Shown here piece after piece: positions 24,205-35,183 of a DNA stretch of 64,000 nt (position 1 is its first letter; each line of letters opens with the position of its first letter). The DNA is taken from positions 1 through 64,000 of the forward strand of contig MU405334.1 in the NCBI GenBank assembly GCA_022836615.1, in the 5' to 3' direction. This stretch comes from Annulohypoxylon bovei var. microspora. Lineage: Eukaryota > Ascomycota > Sordariomycetes > Xylariales > Hypoxylaceae. A program made the translations under genes and the position numbers. Below the pieces are notes generated by a model. It was given only the letters and a program-made list of their open reading frames with translations. It was not told the origin of the DNA and searched no databases.

Positions 24205-25560
24205 CTACTTCGTCTCCTGAGTCTGCTCGCCGACCGGTGGTAGGCCGGCGCTCGCAGCACTCTCACCCACTTTCAGTTCCTCCTCGGGGACGCCAGCACC
24301 GACACTACCAGAGATACTCAAGTTGCTCACGCCTCGCTCGATAGCTCGGCGTTCTCCTCTGCGGTCTCCGGCTATGGTCGTGCCACCTCCCAAGATACCC
24401 CCGACTCTAGCAGCACTACCGGCGTTAGCGCTTACTGCGGTGCCAACACTCTCGCCCCGATCTCTTCCAGCGCTAGTACGGCTAGCATCGCTCTGTCGGC
24501 GGTCGCGTAGAGCTCGTTCTAGGTCCTTGATGCGTCTCTTGAGCGATTCGTTCTCGCGTTTGGCAGAGTCTAACTCTTGTCGGTAGTGCGCCGTCTCTTC
24601 GTACCGCAGGGTCGCCGGCAAGAGTCCCGGAGAAAGCTCCGATCCAGGAGTAGCCGCGATGCTAGTGCTAGAAGATGCGGAGCCACGAGGGAAGTAACTC
24701 GATCCGTAGTCGTAGGGGAAACCGTGAGGTTGGGTGTACGAAGAACCGAGGCTAGTGCTAATGTGGTACGGATGTGGTGAGTGAGTTCGGCTTCCGCTTC
24801 TCTGCGAGGCGGTGCTGTTCTGCCGACTCATACCTGGAGCGCCTCGAGGGTTTCGTGCAGCTTCTAAGACCGAAGCAGCACTCCCAGAATGAGGAATGGG
24901 TATGGGAGCAGGTGTAGAGCCTTGAGTAGCAGCAATAGACTGATTCAGACTACGTGTACTAGCACTCGAGTTCGTCCGCTGGTGCCGACGGTCAGCACTG
25001 GTCGTTGGAAGGGGGAATCCAGGACCAGATAGAAGATGCGTGTCGGTGAAGGACGACGGGTGGGTCTGATCAGCAGAGGTCGATGCGCTTGTCGAAGAAG
25101 TATTCGATGCCACTGACGAGTTCTGTGCCGCTCGAAGCATAGTCAAGTCACGGGTTAAGCGGTTTACCTAGACTGACAGTCAGTACGATCACTTGGATCC
25201 TCAAACACTTCCGAGATATCATACCAATAGCTCCTGCTCCTGCTCTAACTGCGAATGTAACTCGGCAGCTGTCAAGGGACGTGGGTGTCTCAAAGGGCCT
25301 GGGCCAGCGCCGACACCAGTGTTGTCCTGTCCTAGGGCAGTATGGGGAGGCATTGTAGTAATTCCGGACAACGGTGGTGACGGGAGAGAAGTCAAAGATG
25401 CTCGGTTGACAGCATGCTGATTCGAAGGTAGGATGTTCAGAGAGGGAGAGATAGGCGTTTGAGGAGGGGGCGAGACCTGCGACTGACCATTCTGGTTGGA
25501 AGCTTGTCGAGAGGCGGCAAGAATATGGGGAGAGGGTGGGACAGAATTGAGGTCGGGCAT
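24205..25560 (-). CDS. Serine-rich protein with C-terminal coiled coil, conserved fungal type
   Basis: Exon 1 (25560-25225) and exon 2 (25167-24205) join in phase 0 across a 57-bp intron (GTATGA...TCTAG) to 432 residues. The start at 25560 (AACATGCC context) gives MPDLNSVPPSP. The join creates LEQEQELLVNRLTRDLTML, a likely conserved helix right at the splice site. Most of the rest is Ser/Pro/Gly-rich and low in complexity. A heptad-like coiled coil (ETAHYRQELDSAKRENESLK and onward) occupies about residues 300-340, and Arg-rich stretches follow. There is no catalytic motif or membrane segment. I do not recognise a named function; a scaffold or regulatory role is only a guess. Confidence 0.75.
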
Positions 25561-26365
25561 GTTTACTAAATCACCTGGGCAAGCCGCAATATGAAGTGGG
25601 TTTAATATCCGTAAGGCTCGTTTGGTGCTCTTCAACCACGACGAGAGGTTGATTACAAGAGAGCTCGTAGGGATAACATTAGAACCGAACAGATGGTTAT
25701 GTTCGGTCAATGAGATCACATTGCCTTTCTTTGTGAGAAACGACAGTGAGGAAATATCAAAGGGTGTTGTTATTTGTTTAGGCCAACAGTGATCAGAATC
25801 TGGTTGGTGAAGTTGGTCGCGTTAAGTGGTCGCCTGTACGTCCCGCCAAGTCGGAAAGTTGTCTGGATCCACCCTGCCACCAAATATGGTCAGTGCTTAA
25901 ATTTAGAGCTTCATGCACATGCGGGGTCCGGTCAGCCTTATCGATATCAGGCATAGCAAGTACATAGGTACTTCGTAGCTTGCGACTTAGGTGCCTAAAC
26001 TCTTTCCGGTCTAAAAGCTCCGGGGTGTATGTACATACTTCAGTCGATTATCGATAAGAGAACATAATGACGTAGAATAACTTCTCTGTTAAACATCTGA
26101 ATATGAGAAGATGACGGCATAGATGATTAATCTGATGTCAAACTACGTTTCTCTGTTTGTATTAAACCCTCAATCAAATTTGGGGGTTTCCTATGTAATC
26201 ACCGATCTCTTGCATATCAAAAGAGTTCTGAGAATAATATTTAAATCAACCGAGACACTTCTCAAACCTCCAACTTCATCATCCAAATCCAACAATACAA
26301 ACCATTACAATCCAAGATCCCTATCTAGTTCCTAAGTCTTACCATAACCACACATATCTATCATA
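25561..26365. other. Intergenic between divergent genes
   Basis: This is a shared upstream region of the minus-strand coiled-coil gene and the plus-strand small gene at 26366. It contains a recurrent AGGTACTT-like word near 25968 and no supported coding frame. Confidence 0.4.
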
Positions 26366-26660
26366 ATGTCGTCTGCATCAGCAAACGAAGGCCGCGAGTC
26401 TCCTCCCCCTGAGAGCCAGACCGGTCCTCAGCTCAAGGACACGCCTGGTTCCGGCCAAGGCACAGATGAAGCACCCAACAAGCAGGAGTCTCTACAGGAT
26501 CAACTCAAGGTCAGTCGCTAATCTTCAACTACCAAACTCTGAAATTGCAACATAATAGTTAACATCAATCAAACTATAGAACCTGACCTCGAACCCCAGA
26601 GGACCTCTCGAGGATGCAGTTGAGGAAAAGTTCAGCAAAACTGCGAAGCCGTCATCGTAA
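26366..26660 (+). CDS. Small hydrophilic protein of 74 residues
   Basis: Exon 1 (26366-26509) and exon 2 (26580-26660) flank a 70-bp intron (GTCAGT donor, ACTATAG acceptor), joined in phase 0. The start context is CATAATGTCG. The product is polar and probably disordered at the N-terminus (many Ser, Pro, Gly, Gln). It ends in a helix-prone stretch with GPLEDAVEEKF. The splice restores DQLKNLTSNPRGPLEDAV, which reads like a conserved block in small fungal proteins. No signal peptide or membrane segment is present and the function is unknown. Both exons are short enough to be missed by length filters; the clean splice signals and immediate stop support it as real. Confidence 0.7.
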
Positions 26661-27161
26661 ACAACTGTGATTCTGTCTAAGGGATTAGTGGACTAGTGGA
26701 TTACAACAAAAGAAGCACGTTTTGTTTTTCTGGGAAAGGAAGCATAAGATTAGATATGACGCAATTAGGCGTAACTATGCGTCTAGATAGTTTGCGTTAG
26801 ACGGATGAATTGAATTTGAACAACTATTGTTAATACATGCCTCTCCCTAAAATTGTGATGATACCTAATAGATGACGTTTGGAAGTTATAAGAGACATGT
26901 AGCGCCCTGAACATACCTAACTACCTCGTTTCCATCAATCTTATGGGTAGCTAATACAACGATCGTAGATGCCGAAAAGTTTGCTCATTATCGGCATTGG
27001 CCACCCATCGAAACCATGGTAATCACGAATATTTCATTTCAAACCAAAGCAAGTATTGTCAAGGATATAATCGCATTGTATTAGCTCAATAGTATAGAGC
27101 TAGAGAGAATCCACTCCCGAGTCATAATAAGTCGTAACAACACCATTATCTCTTCCATTCT
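26661..27161. other. Intergenic between convergent genes
   Basis: This is the 3' regions of the small gene (plus) and of the Vip1-like gene (minus). No coding frame and no obvious structured RNA. Confidence 0.4.
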
Positions 27162-28225
27162 TCATGATTTCTCAGTGCCGGGTGCTTTCGCGGGAATAGC
27201 CTCTGTAGGGGCAAGCGGGGTAGATTGCGCTGTGCCGGCTTGAGGGCCAGGCGCGGGAACCGAAGCTAAAGAACATTTGTCAGTACATATTTTGATGTAA
27301 CACACTTTATCCCATTCGAAATAGGCAGACTTTCTATGCTGACACTTGCCATTCACTTATGTAGGCCGCTGAACATGATATGCGCTAATAGAGAAATACT
27401 CACAGGTAGCATCACCAGTAGTAGCGGGTTGGGCGGCCTGATCCTTCTCCTTGCCCAAGAATCTCTCGAGCCCCGAAGCTTTGTATGCGCTGCCACCGTG
27501 CTCTTCCTTCTTCAGATCGGCTAGACGGCGCGCCTCGGCATGAATATCCTGGACTTGGCGCTGACCATCAGTGTAGAACTTAACCAGCTTCTTGCCAGTG
27601 GGAGAGCTCGTCGCCTTCTCGAAGTAGGAGCTAATGCCGCTGAAGAGGGTATTGGCCCGGTTGGTGATGCCATACGACTGATCTGTCGCCTTGGCACGTT
27701 CGGTGGCGTGGTACTTCTGGTCCATGTTCATCAAAGTGTTCATGAAGCGGTTCGTGACGCCGTGCTTGTGGTCAAGCTCGATGGCGCGCTGGAGGGCGAC
27801 ATCGCCAACGACGTATCCATGAGCAAGGTACTCTGCTAGGATGCGGCTTCTAGGCTTCTCTTCTTGGGTGATCTCGTCGGTATCGCGGTCGGCATTAGTA
27901 GTATGGGGAGTGCCATCGTCGGATTTGCCATCAGCAGGAGTTACCGAGATCTGCGATCCCTTAAGCTGAGTGTTATTTAGAAGCTGTGCGGTCTTAGCAG
28001 CAGTCTCCTTCTCGAATGTGACGCTGGCATCTTTGGTGTTGCCCTCGCCCGGTGTGATCTTGATTTCAGTAATCTTGCCGCTGTTAAGGATTTAGTAAAC
28101 ACCTGGGCATCCAATATCGTGATATGAAGGTATATAACCTACCAGAAACTGAAGAAGTCTTTGACCTCCTTGTCATCAGCTTCAGCGTTGATGTTCTTTA
28201 CTAGAACAGTAAGATTCGCAGCCAT
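27162..28225 (-). CDS. vip1: Vip1-type RRM RNA-binding protein
   Basis: Three exons (28225-28143, 28080-27404, 27265-27162) give 287 residues. Introns are 62 bp (GTAGGT...ACAG) and 138 bp (GTGAGT...TTTAG). The first junction yields FFSFCGKITEIKI, the start of the RRM's second half. An RRM occupies about residues 4-80 with TVLVKNINAEADD and DASVTFE as RNP-like strands. Then follow an acidic linker and a region typical of fungal Vip1 proteins (RILAEYLAHGYVVGDVAL, GITNRANTLFSGISSYFE, FYTDGQRQVQDIHAEA), and a Pro/Ala-rich tail. The symbol follows the fission-yeast relative; its target RNAs are unknown. Confidence 0.88.
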
Positions 28226-28957
28226 GATGCCTTGTGTAAGTAATTGAGGGGTAGTCTGATATGCGAATGCAAATAATGTATCGAAGTGCAGATGAATGCT
28301 TAAGCAAGAGTTCCAACGTTGGAAAGATTTAGGTTAGAAGTATGTATGGATGTAGAAGTCGAAAATAATTTGATAAAAATATCAAAGTAGTAGAGGCTGC
28401 CAGGTTTTTTGGAGGCCTCGTTACCACGCGGCTTCTCCTTCAACACCTGATTCAAACCCCTTGCCCATCACAAGCCTCTAGTGAAGGCGCGAGGGGCAAT
28501 ATACACGTCATTTGGTCATAGCTCCTCCTGTTTGTAACAGTTTGATGCCGAAGGTGGGGCAGCTACTAGGTACCTATGTACTTTCACATGTATAGAGTAT
28601 GGCATATATGCATATTCTGAGACATATGCAATCCAGTAATATAATGTCTTAATAAGCATATTATGTAAGAGTCCGTTCCAACGAACTCTTTAGTTCCGGA
28701 CAGTCGAGTCCTTAATGCAAACAACATCCTCCGATGAACAACCCTCCAAACAAATAAAACCAGCAAACCTAATTTTTCGCTAAAAAGCATAAGCAATGTA
28801 CCAAAGGTCGATTTTAATCTCGAATCCTTCTTTCGCCTGATAAATGCAATCAAGGACTGTCATCCCCAGCGCACGCTCCGGACCATAGAACTGTCCGGGA
28901 TCATGTGATATTCTCACATGGCATTTCTGTTGGCAATGCAACTAGCATATTTATCGC
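28226..28957. other. Intergenic, no gene seen
   Basis: Upstream region of the Vip1-like gene. The frame at 28584-28853 has no recognisable motif. A palindromic AGGTACCTA word occurs near 28568. Confidence 0.4.
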
Positions 28958-30094
28958 CTATATTATACGCGAGAATGCAAAACCTCCAGTTCTTGCGGGC
29001 CATATTTCTGATTCTACCGTAGGCTCGGCTGCCCAAACGCGGACAGTATCTATAGCAGTGATGGCAAGCGAAACGGCTCTCGACTCGAAGGATTGGTCGA
29101 CATGCTTTACGATCTCCTGACCATCTTCCGTCCCCTCAAGGAATTCCCGGACCGATCGATGAATGAACTGGATCTCAGCATCAAAACTAGCGTATTCGTT
29201 CAACGTTGTATCCGTCTCTATGAGCCCGGCGCTTCGTGCCGAAAGCCATTCCCGAAACCTGTTGCAAATCTGGAATTCATCCTCGAAGGTCCAAGAACCT
29301 GTAGTCGATATCAGACGCTGTAGCTCTCCTCGAAGGTCCTGGTGTGTATTTAGCAGACAAGGTAGTAATTTGCGAGGCGTTAGAACCCAATGCAGCATAA
29401 ACCAAAAGACCTCGGCGGTTTCCCGTTTGTAGATTGGTAAGTCCGCATTCTGTCTATTCCACATCTGCCTATACAGATCATTGAGGCCAGGTGAAAATTC
29501 TCCTATTCGCCGGTTCAACATTTCCCAGGAGTCTCCTTGTTTCTCTATGCCTTCAATAAGACTTTTGAGTACTAAGGCAGCCCATAAAAATACCCCTTCT
29601 GATCTTAACACGATTTTCTCAAAGAAGTGTTGATATCCTTTTTCGGATACTCTTAGAGAATCCTTATATTTGTCTAAGGTCTCTCGAGCGTAATTGAGAA
29701 TTGCAGCATGTGTGATGTCTTGCACTCGAAGGGTTGGATATAACCCTAGACGTTGGTAGAACAGATTTTCTGGGCGACTCGCCACGCAGACCTTCATATT
29801 TGGGATTTTCGCAAGGGTTTCCACCAACTCAATAACTTTACCTCTCTCCTCAGACTGTATCTCGTCGAGTCCGTCGACGAAAAGACCAGAAGCTGAGGTT
29901 CTTTGATGAAGACATATCGATAGGGCATCAAAAAGTTCCTGCAGAGACCAATCATGCTCGGACATTTTTGTTTTGATCTTTGGCTTGACTTGGAGTAGGA
30001 GTCTGAGGTGTCGCAAGAATGATACTCCTACTCCCATCCCACCAACAATGGCCTGGATGGCCCCCAATTTCATGATGCGCCAATAATTTCTCAT
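28958..30094 (-). pseudogene. NACHT protein remnant lacking the P-loop
   Basis: A single open frame of 378 codons begins in the middle of a NACHT domain. WSLQELFDAL is followed by the Walker B block GLFVDGLDEIQS, the sensor block CVASRPENLF and the winged-helix-like region with GVFLWAALVLKSL. A later block with FIHRSVREFLEG matches the segment downstream of NACHT in one large fungal NLR subgroup. The first about 35 residues (from MRNYWR) do not fit the family and no GxxGxGKS is found in any frame up to about 30560. The product also ends without any repeat domain. The gene therefore lacks both the nucleotide-binding start and a ligand-sensing end. A frame on the same strand at 29952-30179 may be part of the decayed 5' end. 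Confidence 0.75.
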
Positions 30095-30563
30095 ATTCTA
30101 CAGCCATTGTAGGCTTCTCATTTGCTGCCTCGCTGACAATCAGCCACACGGGATTTGCCGTGGCTCGGAGGCACACCAATAGCGACCGTCACCTCCCATT
30201 TTCACCATCTTCTACACGACATTGAAAGAGATAAATAGGTCTCCGAAAAATTCAACTCAGCTGAAGATACATAGATGTATTCTTACCTAAACCTTTCCAC
30301 CACAAACACCACCAATAAACTCACCGCAGCTATTCCCTTAGTATCATGCCGTTCTATTTAGGATTACTGCAGGTGAAGTCCGCTTTATAATCTGGTGAAC
30401 GGGATGTCCAGAAATGGATATTCCAGGAAAGTGGCGGCCGGGATCAATACCAAAAGCCATGACAATGAGTCTCGATTTAGGACCTACGTCTAGCAAACTC
30501 GGCAATCCTAGTAACGGCATGGAATATGACTACTCTCGTGGGTAGACTCAACCCGATTGATGT
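30095..30563. other. Upstream of NACHT remnant, no intact gene
   Basis: Possible decayed 5' part of the NACHT gene. No P-loop codons were found. Confidence 0.35.
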
Positions 30564-32552
30564 CTAGATCTGATTCCCTTCGACGACTACGTGGCAGTTG
30601 TAGTATTGCCCTCGCTTTCGCCACAACGATCTCAAAAGGAACGCGGAACAGATAAGTGCACCCAGTCCTGCCAGGCCAAGGGCCGTGTACAGAGCAGCTC
30701 TATACCCATTTAACTTATTCCCCATCGATTTTCCGCCTGTGTTTACATAAGACTCCACAGTTCTCGCGACGCCGAGCCCGATCGAGATACCATAGTTCAT
30801 CACGGTACTGACTAGACTCGCCGCGGTGCCCTGGTGCTTTCTTTCGACAGCGTTCGATAGCGCCAAGATCGTGACGGGAAACCCTGTGTCCATCGCCCAA
30901 GATATGACCAGCACAGAGATGAATAACTGTGACCAGTAGCTCTGCACGGCTGGCATCGTCGCAACCAGCGCGCATCCCAATGTAAAGCCTAGAAGAGAGA
31001 TGAATACGACGATAAACGTTCCCAGCCGCTGGAGGATAAGACCTGTTGACAGTGTGGCTAAACAACCGATGACGATACACGGACTAACATACGCAGTAGC
31101 CTACAATTTGAGATCAAGTCAGTTATATAAATCAACATTGAATATTCCTAGACATACCAGAAGTGGAGAGATACCCCGAATGTTTTCAACGAACTGCCAA
31201 GTATAAAAGGCCCAAATCCCGAAACATGACCAACCGCAGGCGCCCGCAACGAGAATGGACGACATATCGGACGAAAGAGCGTATAGAGGTATAAGAGGCT
31301 TAGGCGCGTAGTAGTTTTCAATTAAAACGAATAGCATGGCAAGTAGAGCGCCGAGTATAAGTGCAACCCAGAGATAAGGCTCTTGCCAGCCGACAAGGGG
31401 GGCTTGATTCCATGCAAAGCTTATTAACACGAGGGATGAAACTCCGATGATGGCGCCAGGTAAATCGAGCTCTGTTATGACAGCGCTAATGTTACCAGGT
31501 GTCTCATTCTTCTGGGTAGATTTGGGAATGGTGAAGTGTCCTACTCCGACAATAACGAGCTGTGTTCCTGCGAATGTCCAATACGTTATGGGCCACCACG
31601 CCAACGCAAATAAACTTGCGCTCGCTGCTCCGACGATGATGCCTATTGGTGCCATCGTCGCGACGAAGGTGAAAGCCATGGCTTTCTGCTTTCCAGGAGG
31701 ATACGCTACCCCTACAAGGGCGAGACCATTTGGGAGAGAAAGGGCGGCGCCCAGGCCATGCAATACTCGAGAGGCGATGAAGAGAACAGTGGTAGAGTAG
31801 ACCGCTGTTCCAGAGACGGCGGACCAGACGGCGGACCAGACGAACCCAGCAAGGAACATCCTCTTGTGCCCATAGATGTCACCTAACCTGCCCGCTATCA
31901 GGATGAAGGTGCTAATCGCTAGGCTATAACCAATAAGAACCCAAATCAAACTGCCTCTGTTAGTAATACCGAAGCTAATCCCGATTTCGCGGAGAATTGC
32001 CAGTGTCTGGCCGATACCTGCTTCTAGAGCTCGTGTTAGCTACCTAATCACTAGTGTCTAATAGAAAACATTGGCATCGTTTGACCTACGAGCGCATAAT
32101 TGAGCCATGCTGATTGTTACGACGAACAGGCATACCTGACATCTCGACATCTTGTCTACCACGTAGACTGGGTCTCCGGATGGTTGTGGCGGGGGCTTCA
32201 TCCCGGGAGGCATCGGCCAAGATATCTCGTCGATAGCATTCAGCCCCGAGTTCCTAACGCTTACATGTTTCCGCTTTTTCCTAGTAAGACGGTAAGCCCG
32301 CGGGACGGGAGGCAGAGCTTTGTCGAGCTGTGCTATCCACTGCGACAGCGGCGAGCCAACCACGTTAGAAGACCTCGAGCTTGTCGGTCCTTCATCCTCG
32401 CTGCTGATGGAGAATCTGGACTGACGCTCCGGCTGGCTGGCCGCTGGAGCATCGTCGGGCGGCGTGTGGATCTCGCTCAGCCGACGAAGCACGATATCGT
32501 GCGATTCGTAGCTCCAGAACGAGTTTCGGAATAGCGAGTCGGTGAACGACAT
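30564..32552 (-). CDS. DHA2-family MFS transporter with long N-terminal extension
   Basis: Exons 32552-32090, 32023-31158 and 31100-30564 join to 621 residues. Introns are 66 bp (GTAGGT, branch GCTAACAC, acceptor CTCTAG) and 57 bp (GTATGT...TGTAG). The first junction gives MAQLCAQAGIGQTLAIL, a typical DHA2 helix 1. Next come WVLIGYSLAISTFILIAGRLGD and IYGHKRMF (MFS loop) and about 14 hydrophobic helices in all. The first about 140 residues are polar, Ser-rich and basic (LTRKKRKH), an extension longer than usual in this family. Relatives include the Atr1-type drug/boron exporters of yeast, but the substrate here is unknown. It is divergent from the reductase gene at 33823, 1.27 kb away. Confidence 0.86.
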
Positions 32553-33822
32553 CACTGTTTTGGGTTGGATTCGCCGGGAGAATGTAACTGCATACTGGCA
32601 ATGCATGGGACAAGTACGCGGGAATACGTGACATACCGATATATACTATCGCTGGGGCCCTGAGGCTAACCATCTTTAAAACACCCATGCTCGTGGGATG
32701 TGTCTGGGGATATCCGCTAGTGGTGTGCGGGTTGACCTCATATTGGGATAGGAGGTAAAAGGTATCTTCTGGGCGAGCGAACTTCTTATCTCCTGGTAAT
32801 TTCTTAACCCGAGACTTGGCGTCCAACTCTTTAAATCCTTTCCTATGCTCCGGTATGATATATTTGTGACCTAGGGCTATTGATTGGGTTGCCGATCAAC
32901 CGAACAACGGACCTTGGCCGAACCGGTTCCGATGATATATCTATGATCATAAGATCACCAGTTGGAAAATTAACTTGGTTCATGTTGATCTACAAGAGGT
33001 GTATAGAAAATAAATCATAGGGATATGGAGACTTTGTCTAGTATGTGCCTAGGTAATGTATAATAGTAGTCCATTTGCTTGTCGGGTCTTGAGGCAGGCC
33101 TAACCCCCGGACCGGACGAGCGCGGACTCTGATTGGCTCTTTGCGAGGTTTGCAATCTGAATACGGTAATTCCCAATCGTTCCTTCTATGCTTCCACTGC
33201 CACAGAATGTTCTCATAAGTCGACATATTGTAGTAATAGCAATCATAATGATAAAAATATCAATATTCTTTTGCATGCCTTTACTAATTTCATCCTAAGT
33301 TTCCTGTGAGTACCTAGGTACGTGAGTAAATCTTAGACATTGGTAGCGTTAGGGTTAGACCCAAAATTGGGCACAGACAACCAGTAAGTGGACGATGATT
33401 ACATAGCGCTCACTGTAATGCTCAATGGAAGGATGATCCAAAACATTCTTGGAAGTTTAAACACTTAATAAAACGTATAGTTATTGTCATATCCAGACTT
33501 TGATATCCCGTCTTAGTATATACGGACTTATCGGGAATAGGCGTCGGTGACGTTTCGCTGAGAAAACTGGAGTATGGTATGTCAGTGGCGTTTCACTGCT
33601 ACATGAGAATATTGGAAGCGCATCGGCTCCGTCTTGTAATGAGAACCAACTAGCCTAACAACATTTAAAGACGCTTCAGGATATCTCGAAAATGGTGAAG
33701 CAACGCTACAAGCAGCACTTTGTTTATCTTGAGCTACTAGGCACTAGATTTATCATTCATCTTCAAGCTTTATAAGACGTATCAAACTAACACGCCGAAA
33801 CAAATCACAGACTAGAATCATC
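32553..33822. promoter_or_regulatory. Divergent intergenic region, transporter / reductase
   Basis: This region separates two divergent genes. It contains the palindrome GAACCGGTTC (32920-32929) within CCGAACCGGTTCCG, and a CGG/CCG-rich cluster CCCCCGGACCGGACGAGCG at about 33103. Both are compatible with binding by Zn2Cys6 regulators, which often recognise CGG triplets. This is inference from motif shape only. Short open frames (32392-32826, 33038-33226) show no family features. Confidence 0.35.
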
Positions 33823-35183
33823 ATGGCAGCCCCAGGCGAAACCTACGTTAAGGCTTTTCTACAACAGCCCAAACCTTACATCTCGTATGGATTGACATTC
33901 GAAAAGGCCTGTGCTCACCACGCTGAGAAAACCTTTCATGCTTCGCGCATCTACGTCGTTGTGTCGAGGTCAATCAGCAAGACCGAGGCCTTCACGACCC
34001 TCAAGAATGCTCTCGGCGACAAGATCATCGGCATTCGCTATGGGATGCTTCCCCACACGCCATGGGAGGATGTATTGGATGTCGCGAACGACCTTAAGAC
34101 CAAGAACCCGGATCTCATCGTCACCCTCGGGGGCGGATCGATCTCCGACGGCGTTAAGCGTATGTGGCTGAAAATTAACCCCCCTTTTCGAAAATCAAGG
34201 TCTCTCCCAGAAAAAGAAATTTATTCTTAGATTCCTATAAATATCTATATAATTACTAACTCGCCGTCGTAGTTGCGCGGCTCCTCGCGGCAAATGACGT
34301 GTCGGACATGCAAGGAGCCGACGAGCTCTACGCGAAATGCGCAGCGGACCTCACCAACCTGCACAACTTCTCGCCCGACGTGAAGGCGGCCAAGTCTCCG
34401 GTCATCTTCGTGCCGACCACGCTGTCGGGCGGAGAGTTCACCCCCGGCGGGGCGGCCACGAACATGGAGGACTTCGAGAAGCGGAACCTGGTGCACGAGT
34501 CCATGCTCGCCGACATCGTCGTGTTCGACCCCGCGCTCACGCTCTCCACGCCCGCCCGCTTCTGGATGTCCACCGGCATGCGCGGCGTCGACCACTGCGT
34601 CGAGGGCCTCTATGCGAATCTGCCGAACGCGACCCCGGAGGCGAGCGCCGATTTGGTTAAGGCGCTTCGGGGCTTGTTGGTGAGCCTGCTGAAGACCAAG
34701 GAGAAGTGGGGTGATCTCGACGCGCGCTTGCAGTCCCAGCTCTCGGTCAAGACTGCTATCACGGCTATCCATAACGGCATGGGCGCGAGCCATGGCATCG
34801 GCCATCAGCTCGGTCCGATGGGTGTCGGACACGGGGAGACGAGCTGTATCATTCTCCCGGCCGTGATGAAGTACAACTGGGCCCATGGGGACGAGAAGGT
34901 GCGCGACTCTCTCCGGCAGGTAGCATCGGCGTTTTGGGACGAGCCGGAAGTTGTTGAAGCCCTCGGCCTGAAGGAGGCGGACAGGGACTCGAAAGACCCG
35001 GGAGACCTGGTCGCTGCGTTCGTCAGCGCTCTCGGACTGCCGCATAGTATGAGCCAGTTCGGTATCGGGAGCGACAAGTATGAAGTTCTGGCGGAGCATT
35101 CCATGAGGGACCCGTGTGTTCATGTGAACTCCGTCAAGCTGGACAAGGATAAGATCATTGAGATCCTCAAGACGGCAGCTTAG
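33823..35183 (+). CDS. Iron-ADH superfamily oxidoreductase, maleylacetate-reductase-like
   Basis: Exon 1 (33823-34159) and exon 2 (34273-35183) flank a 113-bp intron (GTATGT donor, CGTAG acceptor) and encode 415 residues. The nucleotide-binding GGGSISDGVK ends exon 1. Exon 2 has VPTTLSGGEFTPGG, GMRGVDHCVEGLYA, SHGIGHQLGP and GHGETSCIILP. The three metal-ligand His positions of iron alcohol dehydrogenases look present, but the Asp of the usual GMDALxHA block is Arg here. That and GLYA resemble maleylacetate reductases, which act in hydroxyquinol-type aromatic breakdown and need no iron. Substrate unproven. Exon 2 is clearly GC-richer than exon 1. The intron also reads open for a while, so the first exon could be mistaken for a short complete gene. 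Confidence 0.87.

Noticed and set aside
28440..28465. tRNA B-box-like GGGGTTTGAATC on the minus strand
   Set aside because: Differs from the GGTTCGANTCC consensus and no cloverleaf arms could be paired around it; no tRNA was found anywhere in the window by eye.
33345..33360. TTAGGGTTAG, telomere-like
   Set aside because: Only about one and a half repeat units, so chance is sufficient.
34245..35123. 292-codon minus-strand frame opposite the reductase gene
   Set aside because: Shadow of the GC-rich exon 2; Arg/His/Leu-rich composition without motifs.
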